From assembly GCF_001442535.1 (NCBI RefSeq), contig NZ_CP013141.1, forward strand, positions 1,686,577 to 1,750,576: a stretch of DNA of 64,000 nt, read 5' to 3'. Shown piece by piece: positions 54,404-63,279 of this stretch. The position numbers and the translations under genes were made by a program. The notes below the pieces were generated by a model, which was given only the letters and a program-made list of their open reading frames with translations, was not told where the DNA came from and did not search any database. Each line of letters starts with the position of its first letter. Position 1 is the first letter of the stretch. This DNA comes from Lysobacter antibioticus (GTDB lineage: Bacteria; Pseudomonadota; Gammaproteobacteria; Xanthomonadales; Xanthomonadaceae).

Positions 54404-55225
54404 TCAGCCGCGGCTCGGCACGCCGGCCGACGCGGTCTGGGTCACGACCTGGCCGTCGATGACCGGCAGGCGCTGGGTCGGGCGCTCGTCCATGCGAATG
54501 GTCTGCTCCTGGCCCTGGTAGCGATAGGTCACGTCGTAGCCGACGACCTTGTCTTCGCTGCCCAGTGCGATGCGGCTGCCCGGCTTGCTCTCGGTGCGCA
54601 TGGTGCCGGTGGTGCCGTCCGGGTTGCGGTAGGTCACGTTGTAGGCGACCACGCGCGAGGACTGCGATTTGTCGGACACGGTATGGCACTGGCGCTCGGT
54701 GCGGTTCACCACGCGGCCGCCGACGTGGTTGCGGTCGACGCGGTTGCCGATGAAGCCGCCGGCCACAGCGCCGGCCGCGGTCGCGGCCTTCTTGCCGTTG
54801 CCGCCGCCGACCTGGTTGCCGAGCAGGCCGCCGATCACCGCACCAGCGACGGTGCCGCCGACGTTGCCGTCGCGTTCGGGCAGGCGCTCTTGCACGACCA
54901 CGTCTTCGCAGACTTCGCGCGGGGTCGAGGTGGTGTTGGTCTCGCGGACCGGATCGGTACCGATCACGGTCGCGTACAGCTTCTGCTTCTCGTTAATCGG
55001 GTTGACCTTGACCACGTCGGCGTAATCGACCTGCGGCGAGGTGTTGATCGCGCCGTTGGCGGCGATGTCGCCGACCGTGCCGGCCGGCGCGAGTTCGGCG
55101 CCCGCGACCGGAGCCAGCGCGGCCTGGCCGGCCGCGCCGTTGCCTCGGAAGCTTTGGAACGCCGCGACGGCGACGCCGCCGACGAGCAGCGCGGCAATCG
55201 CTACAGCTATCATGTTCTTGTTCAT
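54404..55225 (-). CDS. Glycine-zipper 2TM-domain envelope protein
   Basis: A 273-residue protein with a single N-terminal hydrophobic segment (MIAVAIAALLVGGVAVAAF), probably an uncleaved anchor or signal. A glycine-zipper region is at about residues 120-160 (VGGTVAGAVIGGLLGNQVGG, ATAAGAVAGGFIGNRVDRN), and a beta-rich C-terminal domain (YNVTYRNPDGTTGTMRTESK, GYDVTYRYQGQEQTIRM) follows. It resembles rickettsial 17-kDa antigen-like and SlyB-type proteins of the envelope. The role is unknown; relatives respond to envelope stress. A second gene of this type is at 58259. Confidence 0.82.
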   Translation of the reverse strand: MNKNMIAVAIAALLVGGVAVAAFQSFRGNGAAGQAALAPVAGAELAPAGTVGDIAANGAINTSPQVDYADVVKVNPINEKQKLYATVIGTDPVRETNTTSTPREVCEDVVVQERLPERDGNVGGTVAGAVIGGLLGNQVGGGNGKKAATAAGAVAGGFIGNRVDRNHVGGRVVNRTERQCHTVSDKSQSSRVVAYNVTYRNPDGTTGTMRTESKPGSRIALGSEDKVVGYDVTYRYQGQEQTIRMDERPTQRLPVIDGQVVTQTASAGVPSRG

Positions 55226-55425
55226 TTGGAGCCTCCGGGGCGCGCTGAGCAGCTATGTAAGTACAGACGGGCGGGATACGTTGCCGACCGTTGGGGGGAC
55301 GGCGCCATTCCACCACTCGAAAGCTGAACCAGTACCTATTGATTTTCGCCAATCTGTCCCCTGTGTGAATCGTCACGCGGCCGCGTGCTAGCGTGTTTGC
55401 AACCTGCGTCACAACTCGACTGAAC

Positions 55426-55650
55426 ATGGCCAATCCTCTGCTCGCTCCCCTGTTGGGCTTTCTCGGACGCCTGAGCTATCCGCGTCTGTTCGTAATCACC
55501 GCGGCGCTGTTCCTGGTCGACCTGGTCATCCCCGACTTCGTCCCGCTCGCCGACGAAATCCTGCTGGGCCTGGGCACCTTGCTGCTGGCCAACTGGAAAA
55601 ACCGCAAGGCGCCGCCGGGCATCCAACCGCCGACGACGCCCGCGCGCTGA
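55426..55650 (+). CDS. Small membrane protein (DUF6116-like)
   Basis: A 74-residue protein with one or two membrane helices (LFVITAALFLVDLVIPDF, then ILLGLGTLLLANW) and a short basic Pro-rich tail. I recall similar xanthomonad proteins of this form (DUF6116), but the function is unknown. The ATG at 55426 is preferred over an upstream ATG at 55393, which adds 11 poorly conserved residues; neither has a strong ribosome site. It is followed four bases later by tatD, so they form a transcription unit. Confidence 0.75.
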   Translation: MANPLLAPLLGFLGRLSYPRLFVITAALFLVDLVIPDFVPLADEILLGLGTLLLANWKNRKAPPGIQPPTTPAR

Positions 55651-55654
55651 GCGC

Positions 55655-56446
55655 ATGCACGCCCTGGTCGACAGCCATTGCCACCTCGACGCGGCCGAGT
55701 TCGACCTCGACCGCGACGAAGTGATCGCACGCGCACGCAAGGCCGGCGTCGCCCGCCAGGTCGTCCCGGCCGTCGACGCGGCCGGCTGGACGAAGTTGCG
55801 CGAAGTCTGCGCGAGCGCGCCCGGCCTGTACCCGGCCTATGGCCTGCACCCGATGTATCTGTCCTCGCACCGGCCCGAGCATCTGCACGAATTGCGCGAT
55901 TGGATCGAGCGCGAACGGCCGCTCGCGGTCGGCGAATGCGGGCTCGATTATTTCGTCGAAGGCCTCGATCGCGACGAACAAGCGCGCTACTTCGAAGGCC
56001 AGCTGAAACTCGCGCGCGAGTTCGACCTGCCCCTGATCGTGCACGCACGCCACGCGGTCGAGGCGACCATCGCCGCGTTCCGCCGCATCGGCGGCCTGCG
56101 CGGCGTCGTCCACAGTTACTCGGGCAGCGAAGAACAGGCCGAGCAACTATGGAAGGCCGGTTTCCTGCTCGGGCTCGGCGGCCCGGTCACTTACGACCGC
56201 GCCAAGCGCTTGCGGCGCATCGTCGCGGCGATGCCGATGGAGCAATTGCTGCTCGAAACCGATGCGCCCGATCAGCCCGATGCCGCGATCCGCGGCCAAC
56301 GCAACGAACCGGCGCGTCTGGCCGGCATCGCCGAAACCATCGCCGGACTGCGCGGGATATCGCTGCACGAACTCGCCGCCGCGACCAGCGCCAACGCCGA
56401 GCGTTTGTTCAAGTTGCCGGCGGTGTCCGGCGCCGCATCAGAGTAG
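55655..56446 (+). CDS. tatD: TatD family 3'-5' DNase / metal-dependent hydrolase
   Basis: A 263-residue TIM-barrel hydrolase. The metal ligands are visible: DSHCH (His8, His10), ECGLD, the IVHAR histidine, VVHSYSG and LETDAPD. The family includes DNases used in oxidative-damage repair, and its cellular role is debated. It begins four bases after the small membrane protein gene. The Arg-rich frame inside it is a shadow. Confidence 0.94.
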   Translation: MHALVDSHCHLDAAEFDLDRDEVIARARKAGVARQVVPAVDAAGWTKLREVCASAPGLYPAYGLHPMYLSSHRPEHLHELRDWIERERPLAVGECGLDYFVEGLDRDEQARYFEGQLKLAREFDLPLIVHARHAVEATIAAFRRIGGLRGVVHSYSGSEEQAEQLWKAGFLLGLGGPVTYDRAKRLRRIVAAMPMEQLLLETDAPDQPDAAIRGQRNEPARLAGIAETIAGLRGISLHELAAATSANAERLFKLPAVSGAASE

Positions 56447-56618
56447 GAGCGGCGTCCCACCGGGATTTCGTCCCGGTCACAAGCCGCGACCACAAATCCT
56501 TGGCGCAGCGCGAAGACAGGCTACCGGCGATCCGTCGGCAGCCATGGTTTCGTCATCCGTCGCGATGGCGCGGTCGCGGCTCGTGACCTGATCAGTCCCT
56601 GTGGGACGCCGCTCCCAC
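56443..56618. repeat. Inverted pair of long-variant REP palindromes
   Basis: GTAGGAGCGGCGTCCCACCG to GCCGCGAC at 56443-56490 and its inverse (GTCGCGGCTCGTGACC to GGACGCCGCTCCCAC) at 56573-56618. These are the longer form, with an extra G/A-rich centre, also present at 7271-7316 and 63.1 kb. The first overlaps the tatD stop. Confidence 0.8.
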
Positions 56619-56621
56619 CCT

Positions 56622-57437
56622 TTATTCCGCCTTCGCCTTGGGCTTGAGCAGGATCTCCAGCGCACGCCCGACCGCGGCGAAGGCGAATACGCCGGTGATG
56701 TGGGTGGCCGCGCCGAGCCCGGCCCCGCAGTCCAGCTTCAAGGCCGCATCGCCGGCGAGCTTCGGCCTCAGGCCGCAGACGCTGCCGTCGGGCTGCGGGT
56801 ATTTGACGTTCTCCAGCGAGTAGATCGCCGAGACGCTGAAATAGCGGCCGGTATTCTTGGGAAAGTTGAACTCGCCGCGCAGCTTCTTGCGGATCAGCGC
56901 CAGCATCGCATCGTGTTCGGTGCGCGACAGGTCGCGCACCCGCACCAGGGTCGGATCGGTGCGGCCGCCGGCCGAGCCGACCACGATCACCGGCAGCTTG
57001 CGGCGCCGGCACCAGGCGATCAGTTCGACCTTGCTGCGGAAACTGTCGCAGGCATCCAGGACCAGGTCGAAACCGCGGTCCAGCAGTTCGTCCAGGTTCG
57101 ACGGGGTCAGGAAGCTCTGCACCGCATCGACCTCGATCGCCGGATTGATCGCGCGACAGCGTTCGGCCATGGCCTCGACCTTGGCGCGGCCGTACTGGCC
57201 TTCCAGGGCCGGCAACTGGCGGTTGGTATTGGACACGCACAGGTCGTCGGCGTCGATCAGGGTCAAGTGGCCGATGCCGGTACGCGCCAGCGCCTCCACC
57301 GCCCAGGAGCCGACGCCGCCCATGCCGACCACGGCGATGCGGCATTGGCGGAAGCGTGCGACCGAGCCGTGGCCGTACAGGCGGTCGATGCCGGCAAAGC
57401 GTTCTTGCCAGAGGGTGTCGGAGGATTGCGGAGTCAT
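56622..57437 (-). CDS. tcdA: tRNA threonylcarbamoyladenosine dehydratase
   Basis: TcdA (CsdL) uses ATP to cyclise t6A at position 37 of tRNAs to ct6A. The 271-residue E1/UBA-like protein has the nucleotide loop VVGMGGVGSWAVEALARTGIG, LIDADDLCVSNTNRQLPA, the VLDACDSFRSK and GSAGGRTDPT segments, and a C-terminal hydrophobic helix. The start at 57437 gives the normal N-terminus; the longer frame to 57590 is rejected. It stands alone between REP palindromes. Confidence 0.93.
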   Translation of the reverse strand: MTPQSSDTLWQERFAGIDRLYGHGSVARFRQCRIAVVGMGGVGSWAVEALARTGIGHLTLIDADDLCVSNTNRQLPALEGQYGRAKVEAMAERCRAINPAIEVDAVQSFLTPSNLDELLDRGFDLVLDACDSFRSKVELIAWCRRRKLPVIVVGSAGGRTDPTLVRVRDLSRTEHDAMLALIRKKLRGEFNFPKNTGRYFSVSAIYSLENVKYPQPDGSVCGLRPKLAGDAALKLDCGAGLGAATHITGVFAFAAVGRALEILLKPKAKAE

Positions 57438-57657
57438 GCGCTTATTGTAAGGGCGGCGGCGCGGCTTTCCGGCGCGACCGCTGGGACGCTGCGGCGCGCG
57501 AGCGCGCTTGGCCAGGCCTTCCCGCCCCGCTGCCCTGCATCCGCACCCGATTAATGTGCCTTCAAAGGCGTCGAAAGGCTTGGCCGCCAAAGGTTTCTGA
57601 CCTGGACCTCACATTGGCGCGTGCTATCGTGCGCCGACATTGGATGGAGGCCAGGCA

Positions 57658-58110
57658 ATGAGCGATACCCAGCCCAGCAACGCCGAAGCGAAACGCAAAG
57701 GCAATGGTTCGAAGTACTTGTTTCTGTTTCTCATCGGCTTGGTCGGCGGTGTCGTCGCCACGGTCATGGCGGTACGCGCACTGGATCAGCGCAAGGACCA
57801 CTTCCCCGACAGCGTCATGCAAGTGCAGCAGTGGCATCTGGGCCAGCTCAAAGGCAAGGTCGAACAAAATCGTTGCGGAGCCACCGACACGCTCCCGCAT
57901 CTGAAAGCCCTGCGCACGATGGCCGACGATCTCGAACCGGCCTTCCCCGACCTCAAGGACGATGCCCGCTTCGGCCAGCATGCGAGCAAGATGCGCGCCG
58001 CGCTCGACGGCGCGTTGACCAGCCCGCCGCTCAACTGCGCCGGCGTCGGCGCCGTTTCGGAACAGATCGGCGAGGCCTGCAAGGCCTGCCATCAGGACTT
58101 CCGCGGCTGA
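57658..58110 (+). CDS. Membrane-anchored class II c-type cytochrome (c556/c'-like)
   Basis: A 150-residue protein with one N-terminal membrane helix (YLFLFLIGLVGGVVATVMAV, about 25-45) and a periplasmic four-helix domain. The heme site CKACH is close to the C-terminus (EACKACHQDFRG), as in cytochromes c' and c556. Two other cysteines (EQNRCGAT and LNCAGVG) may form a disulfide. The start at 57658 has GGAGG eight bases upstream. Electron partner unknown. It is divergent from tcdA. Confidence 0.85.
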   Translation: MSDTQPSNAEAKRKGNGSKYLFLFLIGLVGGVVATVMAVRALDQRKDHFPDSVMQVQQWHLGQLKGKVEQNRCGATDTLPHLKALRTMADDLEPAFPDLKDDARFGQHASKMRAALDGALTSPPLNCAGVGAVSEQIGEACKACHQDFRG

Positions 58111-58258
58111 TCGCCCGGCTTCCCCGCCGCGAGCTGAACGCGGTGGGGAAGAAGTCGGATACAGGGTCGAAAATTGAACACGTGTTCACGTGACTGCGCA
58201 TAGCTTGGCGATGCGTGGCAACTGTCCGCCACTCGCCCCTAAAGCGCAGGAGCCTCGA

Positions 58259-58759
58259 ATGAACACCAATAACATCCGATTGCTGGGTCTGGCCACGGTC
58301 GCTTCGCTGGCGCTTGCCGGCTGTGCGACGTCTCCGGGCTACGGCGGAGGCTATGGCAACAGCTACCCGCCGCCGTCGCAGCCGAGCTACGGCAACAGCA
58401 ACCAGAACAGCTGCTACGACTGCGGTGTCGTGACCCGCATCGAACAGACCACCGCGACCAGCACGGCGCCGCGCGCGACCGGTGCGATCCTGGGTGGCCT
58501 GGTCGGCGCCGTGGCCGGCCGCGAGATCGCCGACGATCACACCGACAGCAAGGGCCGTCGCAACACCGCGACCGTCGCCGGCGCCGCCGCCGGCGCACTC
58601 GCCGGCAACGCGATTCAGAACCGCGTCGGCGCTCCGAGCTACAACGTCTATGTGCGCATGAACGACGGTCGCACCGTGGTGGTCAGCCAGAAGGACCTCG
58701 GCGGCATTCGCGAGAACACCTACGTGCGCGTCGCCAACGGTCGCGCCTACGTTCGTTGA
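58259..58759 (+). CDS. Glycine-zipper outer-membrane lipoprotein (SlyB/Pcp-like)
   Basis: A 166-residue lipoprotein. The lipobox is LALAGC (lipidation at Cys21 of MNTNNIRLL start). A Tyr/Gly/Ser-rich linker (YGGGYGNSYPPPSQPSYGNS) follows, then a glycine zipper (TGAILGGLVGAVAG, VAGAAAGALAGNAI) and a beta-rich tail ending IRENTYVRVANGRAYVR. SlyB-type lipoproteins support outer-membrane integrity and respond to envelope stress. The start at 58259 has AGGAG six bases upstream. A terminator follows at 58868. Confidence 0.9.
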   Translation: MNTNNIRLLGLATVASLALAGCATSPGYGGGYGNSYPPPSQPSYGNSNQNSCYDCGVVTRIEQTTATSTAPRATGAILGGLVGAVAGREIADDHTDSKGRRNTATVAGAAAGALAGNAIQNRVGAPSYNVYVRMNDGRTVVVSQKDLGGIRENTYVRVANGRAYVR

Positions 58760-58867
58760 TCGAGCGCCGGCGGTTATCGAGTTCGCTTCGATCGAGCGCA
58801 AACCGGGCGGCATGGCCCAGGCCCGCGATGAAATCGCGATGAAACAATGTAACGAGAAGTAATGACG

Positions 58868-58897
58868 AAAAACGGCCCGCATCGCGGGCCGTTTTTT
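58868..58897 (+). terminator. Terminator after the glycine-zipper lipoprotein gene
   Basis: AACGGCCCGC and GCGGGCCGTT (58871-58880, 58884-58893) form a perfect 10-bp stem followed by TTTT, 112 bases after the stop. Confidence 0.85.
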
Positions 58898-59049
58898 GTT
58901 GCGCGCGCACCGCGCTTCGCGTTCACGACCCGCATCACGATTAAGCGCGGAACTGGCTCACTTATCGCGCGTTGCACGATCTTGCCTTCGGTTAGGGTTT
59001 TCGAGTCCGCCACCGGACCCCGCCCATCGCAACATCAGGAGATCGTGGA

Positions 59050-60159
59050 ATGAAACTTCGCTTCGTGCATCTGGTTTCCGCGAGTGCCGTGCTCACCGGC
59101 GCCATTGCAGCCGCCGTCGCCGCACCCGGCGCAGCCCAGAACAATCCGCTGCGCGTCGGCATGGTCGCCGTCTCCGGCGCCGCCGACGATTTCCTCGGCT
59201 CGGTCGAGATCAGCATCACCAACACCAGCCGCAAGGCGGTGCGCCTGCCGAAGTGGCAGCTGCCGTCGGACCAGTTCGACGCCAAGCTGTTCAACGTCAG
59301 CTACAACGGCCAACCGGTCGCCTACGAGGGCGCGATGGTCAAGCGCGGCCTGCCGCAGGCCGAGGATTTCGCGATCCTGCAACCCGGCCAGACCTATCGT
59401 CGGGTGATCGATCTCTCGGCCGGTTACGACCTGTCGCAGACCGGCCAATACGTGGTCAGCTTCAACGCGCCGCTGCAACACGCTTCCACCTCCGACCGCG
59501 TGATGCTGCACCAGGCCAACGGCCTGCCGATGAGCGCGCAAAGCGCGCCGCTGAGCCTGTGGGTCGACGGCCTCGACCAACTCGGCGGCAGCAAGGCCTC
59601 GCCGGCGGCGAAGAAGCCCCCGGTCGGCCCGAGCGCGATGGTCAACGGCGTCAACTACGTCGGTTGCACCACCTCGCGTACGAGTTCGGCCGGCCAGGCC
59701 GTCAACGCCGCGCGCAGTTACGCCGAGAACGCCAAGGGCTATCTCAATGCCGGCACGGTGGGCCCGCGCTACACGACCTGGTTCGGCGCCTACACCTCCA
59801 GCCGCTACAGCACCGCGCGCTCGCACTTCGCATCGATCGATTCGGCGATCGACCAGAGCAACGGCCAGATCACCATCAACTGCGGTTGCAGCAGCAGCGC
59901 TTATGCCTACGTCTATCCGAACCAGCCGTACCAGATCTACGTCTGCAACGCGTTCTGGAACGCGCCGCTGACCGGCACCGACTCCAAGGCCGGCACCCTG
60001 ATCCACGAGATGAGCCACTTCACCGTCGTCGCCGGCACCGACGATCACGCCTACGGCCAGAGCGCGGCGAAGAGCCTCGCCAACAGCAACCCGAGCGCCG
60101 CGCTCGACAACGCCGACAACCACGAGTACTTCGCCGAGAACACCCCGTTCCAGAACTAA
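59050..60159 (+). CDS. Secreted M35-family (aspzincin) metalloendopeptidase, copy 2
   Basis: A 369-residue secreted zinc protease, paralogue of the gene at 18636. Signal peptide (MKLRFVHLVSASAVLTGAIA), propeptide-like beta domain (LRVGMVAVSGAADDFLGSVE to about 175), a variable Lys/Pro-rich linker (SKASPAAKKPPVGPS) and the catalytic domain. The zinc site is HEMSH (319-323) and GTDDHAYG (329-336). The same four cysteines as copy 1 are conserved. The start at 59050 has AGGAG nine bases upstream. Both copies have strong terminators and no partner gene. The group includes lysine-specific endopeptidases, but specificity here is untested. Confidence 0.93.
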   Translation: MKLRFVHLVSASAVLTGAIAAAVAAPGAAQNNPLRVGMVAVSGAADDFLGSVEISITNTSRKAVRLPKWQLPSDQFDAKLFNVSYNGQPVAYEGAMVKRGLPQAEDFAILQPGQTYRRVIDLSAGYDLSQTGQYVVSFNAPLQHASTSDRVMLHQANGLPMSAQSAPLSLWVDGLDQLGGSKASPAAKKPPVGPSAMVNGVNYVGCTTSRTSSAGQAVNAARSYAENAKGYLNAGTVGPRYTTWFGAYTSSRYSTARSHFASIDSAIDQSNGQITINCGCSSSAYAYVYPNQPYQIYVCNAFWNAPLTGTDSKAGTLIHEMSHFTVVAGTDDHAYGQSAAKSLANSNPSAALDNADNHEYFAENTPFQN

Positions 60160-60198
60160 GCCGCGCACCCGCGCAGCGACGCTCGCCCGTCGAGCTCC

Positions 60199-60224
60199 GA
60201 ACGGCCCGCCATGGCGGGCCGTTC
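60199..60224 (+). terminator. Hairpin after the second M35 gene
   Basis: GAACGGCCCGCC (60199-60210) and GGCGGGCCGTTC (60213-60224) pair perfectly around AT, 40 bases after the stop. The U-run is weak (CGCGTT). Confidence 0.55.
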
Positions 60225-60503
60225 GCGTTAATGGCCCCGGCGATGCGAAATCCGCTCGCGCCCAACCCCATGCGCAGGACTCGCGCGTTCGATGACCACG
60301 AGCCTTCCGCCGAAAGTGGAAGCGAAAGCGGAAACCGGCGCCAGGATGGCGGCGGCAACGACCGGGAGACGAGGCCGGGTCGGCGCCGTGCGGGGCTCCT
60401 TCCGGATGGAGATTCGGAAGCGCGAACGGCGCGGGGCGATGGAAGCGCCGCTCGCGGGCAACAGGCGCAGGGACGTGGGACGGCTCGGCGAGGCCGTCGG
60501 GTT
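60225..60503. other. Non-coding stretch before an orphan terminator
   Basis: About 280 bases lacking a convincing gene on either strand (frames are Arg-rich shadows). They end at a strong plus-strand terminator (60504-60533), so a small RNA could be made here. Confidence 0.4.
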
Positions 60504-60533
60504 GCCGGGGGCTTCGTGCCCCCGGCGCTTTTT
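60504..60533 (+). terminator. Orphan rho-independent terminator
   Basis: GCCGGGGGC (60504-60512) and GCCCCCGGC (60518-60526) form a perfect 9-bp stem with TTCGT loop followed by GCTTTTT. No plus-strand gene ends just before it; the second M35 gene ends 345 bases upstream. Confidence 0.65.
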
Positions 60534-60770
60534 ACGCAATTCGCACCGACGCATCGGCCGACCGGCGGCTTCGCGATGCGGGGCGGCGATACCGCGCTTT
60601 CGCTCGGCGGCATTCAATCGATATAAGCAGGGGGAAAGTCGTATCCGCAGGATTCGCGCCCGGTTGCGCTGGCAGCGCTTCGAATCCGACAGGCCCGGAA
60701 TCGTTGCGATTGCGCTAGGGCGAAGCGGGCAATATCCGGAACTGTGACGAAAATCAAGAAATACATAGCA

Positions 60771-60796
60771 AAAAGCCCGGCCGAAGCCGGGCTTTT
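60771..60796 (-). terminator. Terminator of the cold-shock protein gene
   Basis: AAAAGCCCGGC and GCCGGGCTTTT (60771-60781, 60786-60796) form a perfect 11-bp stem around CGAA, followed on the minus strand by T-rich sequence, 51 bases after the gene stop. Confidence 0.85.
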
Positions 60797-60846
60797 CTAA
60801 CTCTATGCGCTGCGATCGAAGACCGCAGCAAACCTCGGTGCGAGCT

Positions 60847-61056
60847 TTACAGCGGTTCGACCGCGTCGGCCTGCAGGCCCTTCTGGCCCTGGACGACGGT
60901 GAAGGAGACCTTCTGGCCTTCCTTCAGGCTCTTGAAGCCCTGGGACTGGATCGCGCGGAAATGCACGAAGACATCTTCGCCGTTTTCACGGCTGATGAAG
61001 CCAAAACCCTTGGCATCGTTGAACCACTTGACGGTTCCCGTTTCTTTGCCGGACAT
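60847..61056 (-). CDS. cspA: Cold-shock protein (CspA family)
   Basis: A 69-residue single-domain RNA chaperone that binds single-stranded RNA/DNA and melts secondary structure. It has both RNP motifs (KGFGFIS and DVFVHF) and the standard start [12 protein letters not shown]. The ATG at 61056 has AAGGAGAG ten bases upstream; the in-frame extension to 61224 is non-coding 5' UTR. The long untranslated leader to the divergent gene (about 200 bases) is typical of cold-regulated csp mRNAs. Confidence 0.97.
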   Translation of the reverse strand: MSGKETGTVKWFNDAKGFGFISRENGEDVFVHFRAIQSQGFKSLKEGQKVSFTVVQGQKGLQADAVEPL

Positions 61057-61274
61057 CGCTACTCTCTCCTTGGAACGTGATGTTGTTAACACGACCTTCG
61101 TCGCGTGCTGGTTGCAAGGAGGAAGCGAGGTGCAACGATGTAGCGGATCGATGGATCTACCGCATCGGGGCCACGATTCACGGTGACCCTTGGCAAACGC
61201 AGCGACCGCAACGTACCCCGACATGGGCCAAAATGCAAACAGCCCGGACAGCCTGTCCGGACAAGGGATTCGGC

Positions 61275-61760
61275 ATGAATTTGGATACGTTTTATTACAT
61301 TTTGGCCGGGGTGCTGGTCGTCGTCGGAATGGTCGGAACGGTGCTCCCCGCCCTGCCCGGCCTGCCCCTGGTATTCGCCGGGATGATGCTTGCCTCCTGG
61401 GTATCCGGATTCGAGAAAGTCGGCTGGGTGGTGCTGGTGATCCTCGGCGTGCTGACGGTGCTGTCGATGGGCGTGGATTTCGTGGCCACCGCGATGGGAG
61501 CCAAACGGGTCGGGGCCAGCAAGCTGGCGATCGTCGGCTCGATCATCGGCACCTTCGCCGGGCTGGCCTTCGGCCCGATCGGCGTGTTCATCGGCCCCTT
61601 CGTCGGCGCCCTCGCCGGCGAGTTGATCCACACCCGCCAGCTCGGCCAGGCCACCAAGGTCGGCGTCGGCACCTGGGTCGGCATCGTCGCCGGCACCGTG
61701 CTCAAGCTCGGCCTCGCCTTCGCGATGGTCGGCCTGTTCGCATTCGCCTGGTTCTTCTGA
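61275..61760 (+). CDS. DUF456 family membrane protein
   Basis: A 161-residue, very hydrophobic protein with four to five helices ([79 protein letters not shown]). The repeated GxxxG-like patterns, the PxLPGLP loop and the central GAKRVGASK are typical of DUF456. Function unknown. The start at 61275 has AAGG about ten bases upstream; a longer frame upstream is 5' leader of the csp side. Confidence 0.88.
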   Translation: MNLDTFYYILAGVLVVVGMVGTVLPALPGLPLVFAGMMLASWVSGFEKVGWVVLVILGVLTVLSMGVDFVATAMGAKRVGASKLAIVGSIIGTFAGLAFGPIGVFIGPFVGALAGELIHTRQLGQATKVGVGTWVGIVAGTVLKLGLAFAMVGLFAFAWFF

Positions 61761-61900
61761 GGCATCTTGCTTGCGAGCCGGCGCGCGACCGCGTTGCAGC
61801 CCCCCCCTCCAGGCTGCGACGCGGTTCACGTCTCGTTCGCGTCCGGATGCAAGACTGCAACGGTTTTGTCGTTCGCGATCCATACGCCGTGAGTATCGCC

Positions 61901-63058
61901 ATGCCCTTGCAACGCAGCTTGATATCCGTCGCGCTCGCCAGCGCCCCCGTGTTCGCCTTCGCCCAGACCGCGCCGCAAGCGGCAACCCCGCAAGCCTGCG
62001 TGGCGATCACCAGCAACGCCGATCGCCTGGCCTGCTACGACGCCGCGCTCGGCCGCCCCGCCGACGGCGCACGCCAGGCCGATATCGCGGCCAAGGAAGC
62101 CAAGGCGATCCAGCAGAACCTCGAGATCGGCGACGAAATCGCCGGCGAGCCCAAGCCCAGCGTCGGCGAGCGCGCCAAGCGCGCCCTGTCGGGCAGCGTT
62201 TTCAGCCACGACGACCCGCTCGACAGCGCCATCGCCAACGCCGGCAAGGGCAGCCTGCTCGACAGCCGTTGGGAGCTGGCCAAGGATTCCAAGCTCGGCG
62301 TGTTCAACTTCCGCGCCTACAAGCCGGTGTACCTGCTGCCGGTGTTCTGGAACGACGACCCGAACACGCTGCCGTCGTCGCCGAACCCGCGCAACACCGT
62401 CACCGAGCCGCAGTCGCTCAAGGACATCGAGGCCAAGTTCCAGATCAGCTTCAAGACCAAGGCGGTCGAGAACCTGTTCGGCGACAACGGCGACGTCTGG
62501 ATGGGCTACACCCAGAGCTCGCGCTGGCAGGTCTACAACGGCGAGGATTCGCGGCCCTTCCGCGAAACCAACTACGAACCGGAAGTGCTGCTGGTGTTCC
62601 GCAACAACTACCGCATCGGCGGCTGGAACGGCCGCATGGCGGCGATCGGCATCAACCACCAGTCCAACGGCCGCGCCGATCCGTTCTCGCGCAGTTGGAA
62701 CCGGGTGATCGCCAACGTGGGCCTGGACCGCGATAACTGGGCGGTGATGCTGCGGCCGTGGTGGCGTTTGTCGGACGGCAACGACGACGACAATCCGGAC
62801 ATCGAGGATTACATCGGCCGCGGCGACGTCACCGTGGTGCATCGCCGCGGCGGCCACGAGTTCTCGCTGATGGCGCGCCATTCGATGCGCGGCGGCGACC
62901 GTTCGCACGGCGCGCTGCAGTTCGACTGGGGCTTCCCGATCCATAACCAGCTGCGCGGCCATCTGCAGATCTTCGACGGCTACGGCGAGAGCATGATCGA
63001 CTACAACCATCGCGCCACTTACATCGGCTTGGGCGTGTCGTTGTTGGAGTGGTACTGA
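61901..63058 (+). CDS. pldA: Outer-membrane phospholipase A (PldA)
   Basis: OMPLA hydrolyses phospholipids that reach the outer leaflet, and its fatty acid products act as a stress signal. The 385-residue protein has a signal peptide (residues 1-22), an N-terminal periplasmic extension (23-120) longer than in E. coli, and a 12-strand barrel. Strands end in aromatic girdles (GVSLLEWY at the C-terminus, a Bam signal). The active site is INHQSNGR: His253, Ser255 and Asn256. The start is ATG 61901; a GTG at 61889 would add four residues. It stands alone. Confidence 0.93.
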   Translation: MPLQRSLISVALASAPVFAFAQTAPQAATPQACVAITSNADRLACYDAALGRPADGARQADIAAKEAKAIQQNLEIGDEIAGEPKPSVGERAKRALSGSVFSHDDPLDSAIANAGKGSLLDSRWELAKDSKLGVFNFRAYKPVYLLPVFWNDDPNTLPSSPNPRNTVTEPQSLKDIEAKFQISFKTKAVENLFGDNGDVWMGYTQSSRWQVYNGEDSRPFRETNYEPEVLLVFRNNYRIGGWNGRMAAIGINHQSNGRADPFSRSWNRVIANVGLDRDNWAVMLRPWWRLSDGNDDDNPDIEDYIGRGDVTVVHRRGGHEFSLMARHSMRGGDRSHGALQFDWGFPIHNQLRGHLQIFDGYGESMIDYNHRATYIGLGVSLLEWY

Positions 63059-63129
63059 GGCCGGCTGCCGGCGACCTTTCATGCTGGCGTCGTTGAGACC
63101 TTGCACGGGCACGCCGCGATTCGGTTGGC

Positions 63130-63191
63130 GGCAGCATCTCGGTCGCGGATCGCGACCGCTAAAATCCAACAGGACGCCGCTCCTGCCCCTG
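63130..63191. repeat. REP palindrome, long variant, between pldA and the patatin gene
   Basis: GTCGCGGATCGCGACC (63141-63156) and CAGGACGCCGCTCCTGCCCC (63170-63189) are both halves of the long REP variant. The gap has no other feature. Confidence 0.6.
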
Positions 63192-63279
63192 AGGCGCGGC
63201 GCGTGAGCGAGTTAGGACGGCCCCTAACCTGGGTCGTAGCAGTGCTGCGTTAATCTGCCAAGATCGACGGAGACCCCCG

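Noticed and set aside
60292..60747. 151-codon plus-strand frame after the second M35 gene
   Set aside because: Arg-rich, no ribosome site, runs through a terminator hairpin and has no family likeness.
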